From contig NZ_AAWS01000015.1 in assembly GCF_000169175.1 (NCBI RefSeq), positions 62,001 to 126,000 of the forward strand: DNA of 64,000 nucleotides, in the 5' to 3' direction. The notes beneath the pieces were generated by a model. That model ran no database searches. It was not told the origin of the DNA and saw nothing but the letters and a program-made list of their open reading frames with translations. The position numbers and the translations under genes were made by a program. Positions 25,655 through 34,441 of this stretch are shown in pieces (positions within the stretch are counted from its first letter, which is position 1; each line of letters begins with the position of its first letter). The stretch is from Microscilla marina ATCC 23134 (GTDB lineage Bacteria; Bacteroidota; Bacteroidia; Cytophagales; Microscillaceae).

Positions 25655-27787
25655 TTATACCCTTACCCCTGTAATCAAAATATCGTCTACTTGCTTGTGT
25701 TGGTGTTGTTGCCAGTCCGCCAGCTGTTGCTCCAGTATTTGTTGTTGCTGGAGCATAGGCTTTTGGTGAATAGAATACAACAATTCTCTGAAACGTCGCG
25801 ACATGAATTTCCTGCCTTCTGCTCCACCAAATTGGTCTTGGTAACCGTCTGAGTACATATAAAGCGTAGTGGGGGAGGCTATGTCTATAGTGTGGCAGGT
25901 GTAGCGATGTTCTTTTTTGAGCCGGGCACCCCCTACAGGTATTTTATCCCCCTTGATTACCCGCATCTCACTATTTTGCACATATACCAAAGGGTTTTGT
26001 GCTCCGCTAAATCGCATTGTTTGGGTGTGTGGGTCCACGGTTACAATTGTCAGGTCCATACCATCCCGGTTACCTGTTTCTTTTTGTTTGAGTACCCGGC
26101 GAATGCCCAAGTCGAGCTCCTGAAGTATCAGGTCGGGTTGGTACTCTTTTCGTTGGTACACAATTTCGGTCAACAACTCATTGCCTATCATACTCATAAA
26201 CCCACCCGGTACCCCGTGCCCGGTACAATCGGCCGCTGCCAGAATAAGTAATGGCTGGCGTTGATGAGTTTCTACACGGGTAAACCAATAAAAATCACCG
26301 CTTACCGTGTCTCTGGGTTTGTACAACACAAAACAATCGGCAAAATTTTCTTTAATTTCCTGAATATCCGGCAGCATTGCCTGCTGTATTTTTTGTGCAT
26401 AATTGATACTGGAGGTAATTTGTATGTGCTGATCTTCAATGGCTGTTTTTTGTTCGTCCAGCAAATCTCGTTGCGCGGTAATTTCTTCGTTTTGAGTGAT
26501 TAATTCAGCGTTTTTCTCGGCAATTTCACGGGTTCTTAGCTTTACCTTATCCTCCAGGTCTTCATTGATTTGTTTTTGCACCTTGAGGGTTTCCCGGTGC
26601 GCCTCGTCTCGCTCTTGAGTAAGCACTTTTAGTTTGTCGGCAAGGGCTACCGAAAGCAAAATAGCCTCCAAAGCAGAACCAATGGCGGCGGTGTGGCTGG
26701 TAAAGAAATTGGTAGGCAATACCCCAAAGTTTTTGAGTATGAGTATAATGGCACCCAACACAAAGGTAAACCAAGCAATACAAAAGTACCGGGCAGGCCT
26801 GTAGTTTTCAAGCAACCTGATTACCCCAGCGGCAAGCATGAGTATCAGACTGATGACCGAAATCAATGCACTTATTTTGAGCGCAATCTGATAGGGCAGT
26901 AAGAGAATGACGACAAAACTAAGGTTGGCGTATTTGGCAATATTTAAAACCTTATGTAGCCATTTTGCTTGCGATGTTTGTGTGAGCAAAAAGCCTTGCG
27001 TGAAAGCTACGCTGGCAAAGGTAGACAACAGCATCAGAAACGGCATACAGTGATTAGTCCACCATACAGCATTGGGCCACAGGTATTGGTAAGCCAAGCC
27101 CTGCAACGACAATTGAATAAGCCCAAAACAGCCTACATATACAATATAATAAGCATAACTAATGCTTTTGAGGCTCATTGCCACAAACATATTGTATAAA
27201 ATAACGGCTAGTATAATGCCTACATATCCTCCCCAAAAATAAAGTTCATTGTTGGTATTTTCGGCAAATGCTACGGGTTGCCAGGCAGTAAGCAGTATTT
27301 GCATAGAGGTTTGAGACTGCAAACGAAAAAAATAGGTGTATTGGGTGTGGGCAGGTATAAGGGTAGGAAAAACGTTTTTTCTGTATTTTACCAGCCGTTG
27401 TTCAAAGGGGTATTTCGAACCACCTTTTGCCTTGAATATCACTTGTTGGTTTTGGTCAACCACAAACAAGTCGATGTAATGGGTAATGGGGTAACCATTC
27501 TCTATCATCCACTGAACAGGCTTGTCGTCTGGATTGTATAAATTGAGCCTGACCCAGTAAGTGGTATTGGTTAAACCAAAATTGGGTTGGGGGTTGGTAT
27601 TAATGGTAAAGTGAGCCTTGCCCGCAAGTAGGTCTTGTAATGAGTAGGTGCCAGTGCTGTCAGCAAATATTCCAATGTGTTGGCTCAACGTGTACTGGTT
27701 TTGGGCAGGGTTCAACGAAAGCCTAAGTTGTGCCTGTACATCACCACAAGAAACAAACAAGAGTAATAGTAAGAAGTGTTGCTTCAT
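25655..27787 (-). CDS. 7TMR-DISM sensor with SpoIIE phosphatase output
   Basis: A 710-residue protein. In order: a signal peptide; an extracytoplasmic 7TMR-DISMED2-like beta domain (about 35-165, with FGLTNTTYWVRLNLYNP typical); seven transmembrane helices (about 175-385); a coiled coil (about 390-455); and a SpoIIE phosphatase. The catalytic motifs are intact: VSGDFYWF, AADCTGHGVPGGFMS, NRDGMDL, SDGYQDQFGG and VDDILITGV. The extracellular domain probably senses carbohydrate-like ligands, as in other DISM proteins. The ATG at 27787 begins the signal peptide; 66 residues of upstream frame are not credible. No partner anti-sigma genes are seen nearby. Confidence 0.9.
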   Translation of the reverse strand: MKQHFLLLLLFVSCGDVQAQLRLSLNPAQNQYTLSQHIGIFADSTGTYSLQDLLAGKAHFTINTNPQPNFGLTNTTYWVRLNLYNPDDKPVQWMIENGYPITHYIDLFVVDQNQQVIFKAKGGSKYPFEQRLVKYRKNVFPTLIPAHTQYTYFFRLQSQTSMQILLTAWQPVAFAENTNNELYFWGGYVGIILAVILYNMFVAMSLKSISYAYYIVYVGCFGLIQLSLQGLAYQYLWPNAVWWTNHCMPFLMLLSTFASVAFTQGFLLTQTSQAKWLHKVLNIAKYANLSFVVILLLPYQIALKISALISVISLILMLAAGVIRLLENYRPARYFCIAWFTFVLGAIILILKNFGVLPTNFFTSHTAAIGSALEAILLSVALADKLKVLTQERDEAHRETLKVQKQINEDLEDKVKLRTREIAEKNAELITQNEEITAQRDLLDEQKTAIEDQHIQITSSINYAQKIQQAMLPDIQEIKENFADCFVLYKPRDTVSGDFYWFTRVETHQRQPLLILAAADCTGHGVPGGFMSMIGNELLTEIVYQRKEYQPDLILQELDLGIRRVLKQKETGNRDGMDLTIVTVDPHTQTMRFSGAQNPLVYVQNSEMRVIKGDKIPVGGARLKKEHRYTCHTIDIASPTTLYMYSDGYQDQFGGAEGRKFMSRRFRELLYSIHQKPMLQQQQILEQQLADWQQHQHKQVDDILITGVRV

Positions 27788-28472
27788 TATTTTGCGTATT
27801 GTATAAGTGGTTGTTAACAAAGCACAGGTAGAATGACTCACTGATTTTAGTTGTATGAAATTTTTGTCATAGCGCATAGTAAAAACTGGATGTCTTTTGG
27901 TGAGAATGGTACTGTCTACACACAAAAAAATAGCCAGACTCAAGTGATTTATCAGCTGAAAAAGCCATCGGCTAGAGTTAAGCAAATGTTTTTTTGAGCA
28001 AAATTAACCAAAGTTTTAACTTTTGCAGTCTTGCAGGCAGGTTTATGTTCTTGTAAGTAAGATTTTTGCCCAAAAACTTAAAAAGCCACTTGCTTGATGG
28101 AAGGGCGGCAACGGATATTTAGTCAAATGCGTGCTTATTGGTAAGTTCTATTATAAAATCAATGATTCGAGTATTGGTGAGCCTTTATGCTGAGCTCACC
28201 AAAGGCAATGTATGAACGCCCACAAACTAAAGCCTACCGTTACTCGATGATTAAAAAACAAGCATGAGGAGTTTGAAGTACTAATCGGGAAGTGAGCACA
28301 CAACCCTTTGAAGGCAAGCCTGGAGTTGAATAAACGGAAATAGTCTAAATAAAGCTTAAGTTTGCTTTAATAGGTTAGGTGGGTACACAGTTCGGTTATT
28401 ATCAAAACAAGTACCCTCCTGATATAAAGCAAATGGTTTGAAGAACGTTTTCAAAGTTGTGCTATCAGGCTA

Positions 28473-29531
28473 TCATGTAAAAAAATGAAAAGGTGGAATA
28501 ATATTGTCTGAAGGCAATGATGAAATACGGTGATTTATTTGATTTGTAAACTCTTGGGGAGTGTCTAAGTGCAAATATAAAGTGCGATAAGAGCGCCTAA
28601 ACCCGTATAGTGTAACCAGTTCACCTTGTGTGCGTAGCCGAATCATTACATTGGGTTTTTCCATTTCGCCCAACGGCGACAAACTCCTTGCTTCATCGTT
28701 GTAGGTTATTTTGTGGGTCTGAGGCAGTGTTTGTACGGCTGCTATTTCAGCCAATGCAATGGTGGTTTCTGATAAGATACCATAATGTAGCCTGAGTTCA
28801 TCTGGGCAAATAACCGTTGGACGTTTGCTCAATGACCGGGCGAAGCCTATCAACTGTAGCAATGAATAAATACCAAGCCCGGTAAGTATCCAGGCAGCCA
28901 CCAGGCTCCATTGCTCCAGCAAAATATGTAAAATAAATGTTTCTACGATGAGCATAAACACAAAGACCCCCAACAGCAATACGGTGCCGCTTTTGCGGTG
29001 ATAACTAAACTCATTGGACTTAAGAGGGCGCTTTTTCCAGGCAATAAAACCATAATAAATCACCCCAAACTCTACTGCGATTATTTCGCTTGCCCTGGGA
29101 GGAAACAAGATTGTCAAAGCTTCTTTCAATGCGGTGAAAAAATCGTAAGAGGTTGCTACGTTTTGTTTATAACGCTTGCTTACTTTTCTTATTTTATATA
29201 CCACAACCCCCAATACTACAAGCTCTACCACAGGCAATACAAAGTGTTTGATCATTTGCAAGTGTTGTTGTTGATGAACAGGCAACATATAGGTAGCCAA
29301 TAGCAACATTAACCCAAAAAAAGGGACTACGGTAGTAGTAGGTATTGGGCTTTGCCTAATGAGTAAAAAATAAATAAAAGGAGCAATCAACACCAAATCA
29401 TAAGTAATGCCCGTGGCCAGGGTTTGGTGCAAGGCAAGCCACGGTGTGTTAGACAAAACCAATGCAACTGCCAGAACAAGGCATAATAAACTGGTGAGTA
29501 AAACAGCCCTGAAGTGTGTAGATAATACCAT
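28473..29531 (-). CDS. Multi-pass membrane protein with C-terminal soluble domain
   Basis: A 352-residue protein. Four hydrophobic helices lie in the first ~110 residues, then a loop, then two more helices (about 180-230, LLLGVFVFMLIVETFILHIL and WILTGLGIYSLLQLIGF). The last ~110 residues form a soluble beta-rich part with RPTVICPDELRLHYGILSETTIALAEIAAVQ, which resembles bacterial PH-like domains. No family name can be given. It lies upstream of a frameshifted AraC-type gene on the same strand. Region 27788-28472 before it holds no gene; a short hairpin (GGTGAGC/GCTCACC, about 28177-28200) is the only structure seen. Confidence 0.7.
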   Translation of the reverse strand: MVLSTHFRAVLLTSLLCLVLAVALVLSNTPWLALHQTLATGITYDLVLIAPFIYFLLIRQSPIPTTTVVPFFGLMLLLATYMLPVHQQQHLQMIKHFVLPVVELVVLGVVVYKIRKVSKRYKQNVATSYDFFTALKEALTILFPPRASEIIAVEFGVIYYGFIAWKKRPLKSNEFSYHRKSGTVLLLGVFVFMLIVETFILHILLEQWSLVAAWILTGLGIYSLLQLIGFARSLSKRPTVICPDELRLHYGILSETTIALAEIAAVQTLPQTHKITYNDEARSLSPLGEMEKPNVMIRLRTQGELVTLYGFRRSYRTLYLHLDTPQEFTNQINHRISSLPSDNIIPPFHFFT

Positions 29532-29662
29532 GATGTGCTACAGTTTATAATAATGAATAAGGGCAAATAAAAAGAGGGCTTGCCTGATAAGCGACTCATT
29601 GGAAGCAGTGAGACATTGTTTAGAGGGGAGTAGTTGTAAATTAGAGCGTTATTTATTGGTGT

Positions 29663-30809
29663 TTATCTTGGTTTATTGGACTGAGACGTTACTTTTTGTC
29701 TGAATTGACTGGGAGTAAGCCCCGTTTGTTGTTTAAATATCCGGTTAAATGTAGCTTTGGAGTTAAACCCCGAATCATAGGCAAGCGCTAGTAAAGTGAA
29801 GTGTGGGCATCGCCATTTTTACCCTTTCCTTGAATGCATCTACTCTAAAGCTATTGATGTATTCGTAAAAATTGGTGCCCATTTCTTTGTTGATCAGCTC
29901 TGACAACCGCTTATCACTTAAGCCCATTTTTTGAGCCACCTTATACAAAGATACGTCTTCGTTTTTATACAATGCTTCTTGCAAAATAAGGTTGTGCAAC
30001 TGTTGTTGAAGCTTCGTTGATGTGGCGTTGTTTTTAGCTTTAACTGAAGTAGGCTTTTGAGGCAATTTCTGGGGAGCAGGCAATGTAGACATTTCGCTTA
30101 AAAATACCTGGGTTTGTTGCAGACCAAAATAACCAATATACCAGATAAGCCCCACCAAATACAAGGCATTGATATAAATAAGTTGCCCAAGCCAGGGGAA
30201 AACCGCCACCAGTCCTCCAGTCAGCGCATCGAGTACTACAAAAAGAATCAGTCCTTTGACCCAGAGATTCAACCAGCGCAAATCTACTTTAGAGAGTGTA
30301 GAGTAGTTGTGTTTGACCAATAACTGAAAACGTTTAAGCAACTGAGCACAGCGGTAAACATAGTAGCTCATCAACAGGATACCTGCAATAGGTACCAATA
30401 CAATGGCGTGGTATTGACCACCCATTCTGGGTGAGGTATAAAGCCACCAACCTAATGGCAAACTTAAACAGGTGAAAACAATAAGAAAAGGCAACATGTG
30501 CCGCCAGAATGTATTGCCCAGTGGAAGCCGGGGCTGATAGGTGAGTTTGATGTAAAAGTAGAGCAAAGGTCCTAGGGCATAAGGTATGGCAAGCCCTATA
30601 GGCAGCAAAACTGCCCAAACCTTAACCGATGCCAATGGCACTGTTACATACAAAAGCACAACGAATAAAAAACTAAGTAGAATACCTGCCAGTATTTGTT
30701 GAGCACGTTGTTTGCGCCAGGTTTTGCTTAGCAAAAGCAACAAAAACAGCACAATACTTACCCCTGAATAGGCGCAAAAAAGCAAGAAATGAGTGAGTAG
30801 GTGGGGCAT
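29663..30809 (-). pseudogene. AraC-type membrane regulator, frameshifted in the HTH
   Basis: The first 336 or so codons encode seven hydrophobic helices (residues ~5-235), a linker, and the first HTH helices of an AraC domain (LYKVAQKMGLSDKRLSELINKEMGTNFYEYINSFRVD). The frame then ends early at 29775 after PTLHFTSACL. Shifting by one base at about 29802 restores the rest of the domain, FTLLALAYDSGFNSKATFNRIFKQQTGLTPSQFRQ, to a TAA at 29663-29665. The break is in an ACAC run, so loss of one AC unit explains it. It is either a recent inactivation or a sequence error. Intact members regulate genes from the membrane. Confidence 0.8.
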
Positions 30810-30924
30810 AGGTACAAACCATAAGTATTGATTACCAAAGTAAGCGAATTATTCAGAAGTCAACATAATTCCTGACAGGTTTTTGTTAAAACCTACACGC
30901 CTAACAACTTTCCCCAAAAACCCC

Positions 30925-30932
30925 TATCTTTG
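30925..30932 (+). promoter_or_regulatory. -7 promoter box of lipoprotein gene
   Basis: TATCTTTG matches TAnnTTTG and lies 21 bases before ATG 30954. This supports that start over the upstream one at 30930. Confidence 0.45.
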
Positions 30933-30953
30933 CGCCACCAAACAACGCCTTTT

Positions 30954-31457
30954 ATGAAACATACATTTGTAACAATGGGTTTATGGCTTACCCTCACCAT
31001 TGCTTTGGTAGGCTGTAGCCCTCGCAATAACGCCAGCCGCGTAAGCAATTGTGCAGTCAAAATTACTCAAGGCATCTATGGTAGGGTGTTTTGGGTAGGT
31101 GGTAACCAAATGCCTGGTCCGGTGAAAAAAGGGAAAAGAAAAGAAAAAAACGCACCCGCTGGCAACCCGGTGGCGCGCGAGGTATGGGTATATCCACTGA
31201 TGCAAACCAGCCAGTTGAATAAAAACGAGGGCTTGTACCAAAAACCTGCTACTGCACCTTTGGCAAAAACAACGGCAGACAAAGATGGTTGTTTTCAACT
31301 GCCTCTTGCTCCGGGTAAATACTCAATATTTACCCTTGAAAAAGACGGGCTGTTTGCCAATATATTTGACGGCAAGGGTAATGTGCACCCAGTAGAGGTG
31401 AAAAGTAACAATATTACCGAAGTTAACATAAACATTAATTATAAGGCGGCTTATTAA
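30954..31457 (+). CDS. Lipoprotein with carboxypeptidase-regulatory-like fold
   Basis: A 167-residue protein with a lipoprotein signal (LVGC, followed by SPRN). The mature part has GIYGRVFWVGGNQMPGP, a basic insert, VAREVWVYPLM and then DGCFQLPLAPGKYSIFTLEKDG. This is the usual pattern of a carboxypeptidase-regulatory-like beta-sandwich, which often binds sugars or proteins at the cell surface. The gene's TAA stop (31455-31457) is also the target duplication of a MITE-A element that begins at the next base. Confidence 0.72.
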   Translation: MKHTFVTMGLWLTLTIALVGCSPRNNASRVSNCAVKITQGIYGRVFWVGGNQMPGPVKKGKRKEKNAPAGNPVAREVWVYPLMQTSQLNKNEGLYQKPATAPLAKTTADKDGCFQLPLAPGKYSIFTLEKDGLFANIFDGKGNVHPVEVKSNNITEVNININYKAAY

Positions 31458-31646
31458 GGAACATGTTCAAAATAAGTGTCGAGATTGAGGTCATAAACTC
31501 AAGGCTGACTGAGGCACTTTTTGCGGGCAAGGCAACATCCGGGGGATGTTGAGCCAGACCGTGAGACGGTACTACGGACAATAAAAGTAACGAAAGTCAG
31601 GAAAGAGGATATGTTCTAAACCGGACAGTTATTGCGATCACGTTCC
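31458..31646. mobile_element. MITE-A element, copy 2
   Basis: A 189-bp element with GGAACATG and GTTCC ends and TAA duplications at 31455-31457 and 31647-31649. It has the same outer sequence as copy 1 but a longer central segment with extra hairpins (for example CAACATCC...GGATGTTG). The left TAA is the stop codon of the lipoprotein gene. Confidence 0.85.
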
Positions 31647-31689
31647 TAAGCTTCAGGTAGCAAAACAGAAGCACTTACCGCTGTGGCCT

Positions 31690-31710
31690 GTCGACTGTAC
31701 AACTGTCGAC
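31690..31710 (+). promoter_or_regulatory. Hairpin before rimO
   Basis: GTCGAC...GTCGAC forms a hairpin followed by TATTTTTTAT and lies 14 bases before the rimO ATG. It might act as an attenuator; this is weak. Confidence 0.3.
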
Positions 31711-31724
31711 TATTTTTTATATAG

Positions 31725-33038
31725 ATGAAGACAAAAGGAAACACATCAACAAAAGTAAATATAGTAACCCTGGGATGTTCTAAAAACCTGGTAGATTCGG
31801 AGAACATTCTGACTCAACTACGGGGCAATGACATAGCAGTGACCCACGAAGCCCAAAACGACGAGGCAAACGTAGTCATCGTAAATACTTGTGGGTTTAT
31901 CGAAAACGCCAAACAAGAATCTATCGATACCATTTTGCAATACGCCGATGCCAAAGAGCAGGGTTTGATTGATAAATTATACGTCACTGGGTGCTTGTCG
32001 CAACGTTACAAAGACGATTTAGAAAAAGAAATCACTACGGTAGATGCCTTTTTTGGTACCCGTGATTTACCTTTATTACTCAAAAAATTTAAGGCAGATT
32101 ACAAACACGAGTTGGTAGGTGAGCGCCTTACTACTACACCGCGTCATTATGCCTACATGAAGATAGCCGAAGGTTGTGACCGTCCCTGTTCGTTTTGTGC
32201 CATTCCTATTATGCGGGGCAAACACGTATCGCACCCCATGGAAGAGTTGGTAAAGTCGGCGCAAACGATGGCAAAAAATGGAACGAAAGAATTGATATTG
32301 ATTGCTCAGGACTTGACCTATTATGGGTTAGACCTGTATAAAAAACGCAATCTTGCAGAGCTCATGGCACGCCTTGCCGATGTAGAAGGCATAGAGTGGA
32401 TTCGTCTACAGTATGCTTACCCCGCAGGTTTCCCGTTAGATATTTTGGATGCCATCAAGCAATACCCCAATGTGTGTAACTATTTAGACATGCCCTTGCA
32501 GCACGGGTCGTCTAATGTATTGAAATTGATGCGCCGAGGCATTACCCGCGAAAAAACCGAGCAATTGATTGACACCATCCGTCAGAAGGTGCCCGAAATA
32601 GCTTTGAGAACTACCCTGATAGCCGGACACCCTGGCGAAACTGAAGCCGATTTTGAAGAAATGTATACTTTTGTAGAAAAATCAAGGTTTGACCGTTTGG
32701 GTATTTTTACCTACTCACACGAAGACAATACCCACTCGTTTACCATGAAAGACGATGTGCCCGAAGAGGTAAAAGAAGATCGTGCCGGACAGGTAATGGC
32801 ATTGCAACAAGAGATTTCGGCCGAACTGAACCAACAAAAGGTAGGCAAAACCCTCAAAGTGATGATAGACCGCAAAGAAGGGGGGTATTTTATAGGGCGT
32901 ACCGAGTCTGATTCGCCAGAAGTAGACAACGAAGTACTTATTTCTGCCGAAAATACTTATTTGCCTGTAGGCGAATTTGCTCCTATCAAAATTATCAATG
33001 CTACTGAGTTTGACTTGTACGGAGAATTGGTGCAGTAG
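31725..33038 (+). CDS. rimO: Ribosomal protein S12 methylthiotransferase RimO
   Basis: RimO is a radical-SAM enzyme with two iron-sulfur clusters that adds a methylthio group to an Asp of ribosomal protein S12. The 437-residue protein has the N-terminal UPF0004 domain with cysteines in LGCSKNLVDSE, NTCGFI and TGCLSQRY. The radical-SAM motif follows (CDRPCSFCAIP, about residue 151), and the C terminus is a TRAM domain. The length is normal. A MITE lies upstream, and a GC-rich hairpin at 33107-33139 ends the gene. Confidence 0.96.
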   Translation: MKTKGNTSTKVNIVTLGCSKNLVDSENILTQLRGNDIAVTHEAQNDEANVVIVNTCGFIENAKQESIDTILQYADAKEQGLIDKLYVTGCLSQRYKDDLEKEITTVDAFFGTRDLPLLLKKFKADYKHELVGERLTTTPRHYAYMKIAEGCDRPCSFCAIPIMRGKHVSHPMEELVKSAQTMAKNGTKELILIAQDLTYYGLDLYKKRNLAELMARLADVEGIEWIRLQYAYPAGFPLDILDAIKQYPNVCNYLDMPLQHGSSNVLKLMRRGITREKTEQLIDTIRQKVPEIALRTTLIAGHPGETEADFEEMYTFVEKSRFDRLGIFTYSHEDNTHSFTMKDDVPEEVKEDRAGQVMALQQEISAELNQQKVGKTLKVMIDRKEGGYFIGRTESDSPEVDNEVLISAENTYLPVGEFAPIKIINATEFDLYGELVQ

Positions 33039-33106
33039 TAGCATTGGCCGAATGCTTCAAACAACAAGGTTGGTATCACTTAATTGCCCGAAAACAGATG
33101 ACTCAA

Positions 33107-33139
33107 TTGCAGGCTTGGGTGAATAGCCTGCAGCTTTTT
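33107..33139 (+). terminator. Terminator or attenuator between rimO and thioredoxin-like gene
   Basis: The stem GCAGGCT/AGCCTGC is followed by AGCTTTTTAAA. It is only 13 bases before the next ATG, so it could also modulate read-through. Confidence 0.55.
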
Positions 33140-33152
33140 AAATAGCAAAACA

Positions 33153-33650
33153 ATGAGAAAACTACAACAACTATTCATTTTCACATTACTTGCTGCTACA
33201 CTGGCAGCTTGTGGTAGCCGTCAAGGTCTGAAAGGAAAAACGGCTCCTGCGTTTACTTTTGAAAACATAGAAGGCAAAAAACAAAGCCTTGCCGATTTTA
33301 AAGGCAAATATGTATTGCTTCATTTTTGGACTACCTCTTGCCGCTCGTGTCGCAAAGATTTTCCAAAAATAGAAGACTACTATAGCCAAATGAAGGGCAA
33401 AGACTTTGAACTGGTAGCCATCAATGTGGGCGAAAAACTGGAAGCCTCTAAAAAATTCAAAGAAAAATTTAGCTTAAGCTTTCCTATGCTGGGTGATGTA
33501 CAGGCTGTAAGCGAACAAATTTATCAGGTAGATGCTTACCCTACCAATATATTTATTTCGCCCGAAGGTAAAGTGATTCGTACTATAGTAGGTCCTATTA
33601 TCGACAAAAAACAAGTAGAGGTGATCATTCAGCAGCATAAGAAAGGGTAA
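33153..33650 (+). CDS. TlpA-like thioredoxin-fold lipoprotein
   Basis: A 165-residue protein with lipoprotein signal LAAC (about residues 17-20). The thioredoxin-like domain has the redox motif CRSC in FWTTSCRSCRKDFP (about residues 63-66) and the cis-Pro segment VDAYPTNIFISPEG. Such proteins reduce disulfides or deliver electrons in the periplasm, for example in cytochrome c maturation. The exact partner is unknown. The order of beta and alpha elements and the length fit the TlpA/ResA group. Confidence 0.88.
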   Translation: MRKLQQLFIFTLLAATLAACGSRQGLKGKTAPAFTFENIEGKKQSLADFKGKYVLLHFWTTSCRSCRKDFPKIEDYYSQMKGKDFELVAINVGEKLEASKKFKEKFSLSFPMLGDVQAVSEQIYQVDAYPTNIFISPEGKVIRTIVGPIIDKKQVEVIIQQHKKG

Positions 33651-33680
33651 ACCTGTTGAAAAAGAATGCACTACTGTAAA

Positions 33681-33711
33681 ATGGTTCTCTGCCCCTTTGG
33701 CAGGGAACCAT
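33681..33711 (+). promoter_or_regulatory. Strong intergenic hairpin
   Basis: ATGGTTCTCTGCC pairs with GGCAGGGAACCAT over 13 bp (one G-U pair, 5-base loop). There is no T-run, so it may be an RNA-processing or stability element rather than a terminator. Confidence 0.45.
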
Positions 33712-33755
33712 CTAAACAATGAGCAAAGCGTTAACCAATTCAATAACTTAGAGAA

Positions 33756-34073
33756 ATGAATCCAAAAAAGACCCGTTTCTTTCTTATTTTCATTGCAGTA
33801 CAAGTAGTAGTGGTATTCGCGATGTTTGTGTACCCCTGGCAGGGGCAACGCAAGGCAAACTATGCCCAAAAACGAGCCGTGTTACAAAAGTTTAATCTCA
33901 GTGATTATTGCCTTTCTACCGAGTCGCGCCATACCCGCCATATCAACTTTCCTGAGCTGATTGCCCCTTTTCAGGATTTGGCTGGTTTTCACGATCATTT
34001 TCCTTCTTCTTCTTTTTTTAAGCCCCAGCGCAACCGTTTGCATACTCAACCGCGAAAAAAAGCCAATAAATAA
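33756..34073 (+). CDS. Small single-pass membrane protein, unknown
   Basis: A 105-residue protein with a short basic start and one hydrophobic helix (about residues 8-26, FFLIFIAVQVVVVFAMFVY). A mostly basic, histidine-containing tail follows (SRHTRHINFPELIAPFQ). The topology looks like a signal anchor. No domain is recognised. Codon use resembles neighbouring real genes. It lies 105 bases after the TlpA-like gene, with a stable hairpin between them. Confidence 0.5.
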   Translation: MNPKKTRFFLIFIAVQVVVVFAMFVYPWQGQRKANYAQKRAVLQKFNLSDYCLSTESRHTRHINFPELIAPFQDLAGFHDHFPSSSFFKPQRNRLHTQPRKKANK

Positions 34074-34195
34074 AGCTTCGGCTACTTTTTTGTACATATC
34101 TTAAGCGTGCTATAGTCGTTACACCATTATACCACCCATAAATGTTGTAAAATCACCTGTTACTGTAGTATATGCTGAACAAGATTGAGTGGTAG

Positions 34196-34335
34196 CTTCG
34201 CCTGGTGTACGTAGCCCCGACAAGGTTCTAGGTACACCCTGTTTAACTGTGTTGAGCTCATCACAGCAAGCTGCTGTAGATTCGGTTCATAGGCAACTAA
34301 CAAATTCATAGCATGTTTATTTTCAGTGGTTTATG
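34196..34335 (-). repeat. Modular dispersed repeat, copy c (inverted)
   Basis: The complement of this segment contains CGAATCTACAGCAGCTTGCT and the flanking GTTAGTTGCCTATGAAC block, shared with copies a and b. It precedes the TPR/SpoIIE gene. The rest of 34074-34441 shows nothing else. Confidence 0.75.
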
Positions 34336-34441
34336 AATTTATTAGTGAAAATTTTGTTGCATCATTAAGCGCAACCATTCAACCAATGTTTTTCGGTTAA
34401 CCATGTTGTGACACGTATAGCCATTTGTTACCAAAACACCC

